Shown here: positions 62,627 to 64,000 of the stretch, piece after piece
Position numbering within the stretch: position 1 is the first letter of the stretch
How the letters are laid out: every line of letters begins with the position of its first letter
Source of the DNA: Ruegeria haliotis
GTDB lineage: Bacteria; Pseudomonadota; Alphaproteobacteria; Rhodobacterales; Rhodobacteraceae
Assembly (NCBI RefSeq): GCF_013377785.1
Contig: NZ_JABXWT010000014.1
Location: forward strand, 54,681-118,680
Direction: 5' to 3'
Length of the DNA stretch: 64,000 nt
Position numbers and translations under genes: made by a program
Notes under the pieces: model-generated
What the model was told of the DNA's origin: nothing
Databases searched by the model: none
What the model saw: only the letters and a program-made list of their open reading frames with translations

Positions 62627-63619
62627 ATGACAAATCTGCAATCTGCCAAAGCACTTGTACGCGACTACTATGCCGCGATCGACAAGAACCCCCTTGAGGC
62701 GGTTCAGAAATATTGCGCCCGGGATGCGATATGGCGTGGGTATCACCCGTTCAACGAAATTCATGACCCGGTTGAAGTCGCGGAACGGTTCTGGATTCCA
62801 CTGAAGAATTCCGTCACCAGAATGCAGCGGCGGCTTGATTTGTTCATGGCCGCTGAAAACTCGTTGGAGCATGGTGGCACATGGGTTGCTTCGATGGGTC
62901 ATTTGATGGGGCTTTTCGATCACCCTTGGCTGGATATTCCGCCAACCAATAAAATCGTCATGCTTCGCTATGCCGAGTTTATGCGGGTCGAAGGTGACAA
63001 GATCACGGACACGGCCATGTTCTTTGATATCCCGCATTTGATGATGCAGGCCGGCTTAAACCCGTTTCCCCCGCAGACCGGGGCTCAGCTGGTGCAACCC
63101 GGACCGATGACGCATGACGGGGTCATGTTTGACGAACAAGACCCGGAAGAGGGGCGCAAGACCCTTGCTGCGATCAACTTCATGATCGACGATATCCGTG
63201 ACTGGAAAGGCAGGGAAGAGCAGGGATTATTGACGGAATTGCCCCGCAGCTGGAACGACGACATGATCTGGTGGGGACCATCCGGCATCGGTGCGACCTA
63301 CACAATTGAACGCTACGCGAAACAGCATGCCGGACCGTTTCGCGATGGTCTTACAGACCGCATTTTCAACGGTCATATCGCGCGGATTGCGGAAGGCAGC
63401 TTCGGCGGGTTCTTCGGCTGGCCGAATCTGACGTTGACCCCATCGGGTGGGTTCATGGGCATGCCGGCCACTGGCAAATCCTCGGATATGCGGGTTATCG
63501 ACATGTACCGCCGGTCAGGCGACAAGCTGACCGAGAACTGGATATTCATCGATCTTCTGCATTTCTGGAAACAGCAGGGTCTGGATGTTCTTTCCCGCCT
63601 TCCCTACATGCGCGGCTGA
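62627..63619 (+). CDS. Double SnoaL/NTF2-like protein, type B
   Basis: 330 residues. Blocks HPFNEIHDPVEVAE, DIPPTNKIVMLRYAEFMRV, FDIPHLMMQAG, MIWWGPSGIGATY, GGFMGMPATGKSS and ENWIFIDLLHFWKQQGLDVL match the left-arm type B protein in order. It is the last gene of the right arm. The conserved WGPSGIG loop starts the second half. No strong terminator was seen after it. Confidence 0.85.
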   Translation: MTNLQSAKALVRDYYAAIDKNPLEAVQKYCARDAIWRGYHPFNEIHDPVEVAERFWIPLKNSVTRMQRRLDLFMAAENSLEHGGTWVASMGHLMGLFDHPWLDIPPTNKIVMLRYAEFMRVEGDKITDTAMFFDIPHLMMQAGLNPFPPQTGAQLVQPGPMTHDGVMFDEQDPEEGRKTLAAINFMIDDIRDWKGREEQGLLTELPRSWNDDMIWWGPSGIGATYTIERYAKQHAGPFRDGLTDRIFNGHIARIAEGSFGGFFGWPNLTLTPSGGFMGMPATGKSSDMRVIDMYRRSGDKLTENWIFIDLLHFWKQQGLDVLSRLPYMRG

Positions 63620-64000
63620 TTGACAAGCGGCCATCCGACCCAAGTTGGATGAAACAATGGCAAACTGAGGTGGCAACTCTGGAATACGGAACGGCTGATC
63701 GGCCAGAAACGACCGTTGTTTCCCAAACAGGTCTGGGCCAATCCTACCACTTGGAGTTTGCGGGCACTCTCAGGAGCTTGGCGCTGTTCAACCTAGCGGG
63801 CGACAGCAAACTGCGGGGTTGCGATCTGGTCTGTCTGAAAGTGCCCGATCTCGTCAAGCATGACCGAGCCCGCGAGCGCGCGTCCATCTCGAGTTAGGTT
63901 TCCAACTTGGCCTTCCGCGCAAGCCGGCGGCGGAAAGCATCTGTCTCAATGACGCAGGTGAGATCGAAGGCTTGTTCTAAGCCGCCAGATAAGACATCTC
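63620..64000. other. End region without a confident gene
   Basis: An 82-codon plus-strand frame (63649-63897) and the last 34 codons of a minus-strand frame (63894 to beyond the window; ends FRRRLARKAKLET) overlap by a few bases. Neither resembles a family I know. The minus-strand frame could be the tail of a real gene outside the window. Confidence 0.4.

Noticed and set aside
63649..63897. 82-codon plus-strand frame after the last SnoaL gene
   Set aside because: No family resemblance, no good ribosome binding site, and overlap with a minus-strand frame running off the window.

Overview
The window looks like chromosomal DNA of a marine alphaproteobacterium of the Roseobacter group (Rhodobacteraceae). 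This is inferred from protein style and gene content: an Mla-type lipid transport set with a STAS-fused permease, type I secretion of Ig-repeat and RTX proteins, an AspT-AspD pair, and ABC-fed catabolic clusters. No rRNA, tRNA, CRISPR array, insertion sequence or phage gene was recognised. Most genes sit in tight operons with ATGA, TGATG or TAATG overlaps. The first gene (MFS efflux) is cut by the window start.

Layout. 0-6.6 kb: MFS exporter end, paired fluoride channels (crcB x2), an FMN glutamate-synthase-like protein, and an ECF sigma factor overlapping a membrane vWA protein, closed by a strong terminator. 6.6-10.6 kb: lipid-transport operon (MlaE with STAS, MlaF, MlaD/MCE, auxiliary lipoprotein). 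10.7-14.8 kb: SxtJ-like and DUF5989 membrane proteins, carbamoyltransferase and sulfatase, a probable surface or secreted-metabolite modification unit. 15-18.4 kb: aspartate:alanine antiporter and aspartate 4-decarboxylase, an electrogenic decarboxylation cycle. 18.4-21.1 kb: soluble PAS hybrid kinase and OmpR-type regulator. 21.2-33 kb: a complete type I secretion operon (adhesin, SapC, TolC, ABC, HlyD) and a divergent dockerin-bearing RTX protein. The adhesin has a cohesin-like domain, so the two secreted proteins may dock to each other. 33.3-46.2 kb: accessory regulators and exporters (NTF2-like protein, MFS with MocR, RND efflux operon with TetR, MFS with MerR).

46.2-63.6 kb is the most distinctive part: two divergent operons around a 282-bp promoter region. 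The left arm (13 genes) encodes a UgpC-type ABC ATPase, a GMC oxidoreductase reduced by an in-frame internal deletion, four SnoaL/NTF2-like proteins, a histidinol-dehydrogenase-like enzyme, an SDR, a LacI regulator, a bicupin, a MetE-like zinc methyl/alkyltransferase, an alpha/beta hydrolase and an RraA-type aldolase. The right arm encodes the binding protein, two permeases and two more SnoaL-like proteins. The six SnoaL-like proteins form three paralogous pairs, and five of them are double-domain. This reads as an inducible uptake and breakdown pathway for an unknown small, probably oxygenated, compound. The substrate cannot be named from sequence.

Start sites were moved downstream of the longest possible ORF where a ribosome binding site, family length or gene overlap supports it; this is stated in each entry. 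All functions are from sequence reading only; no database search was possible.
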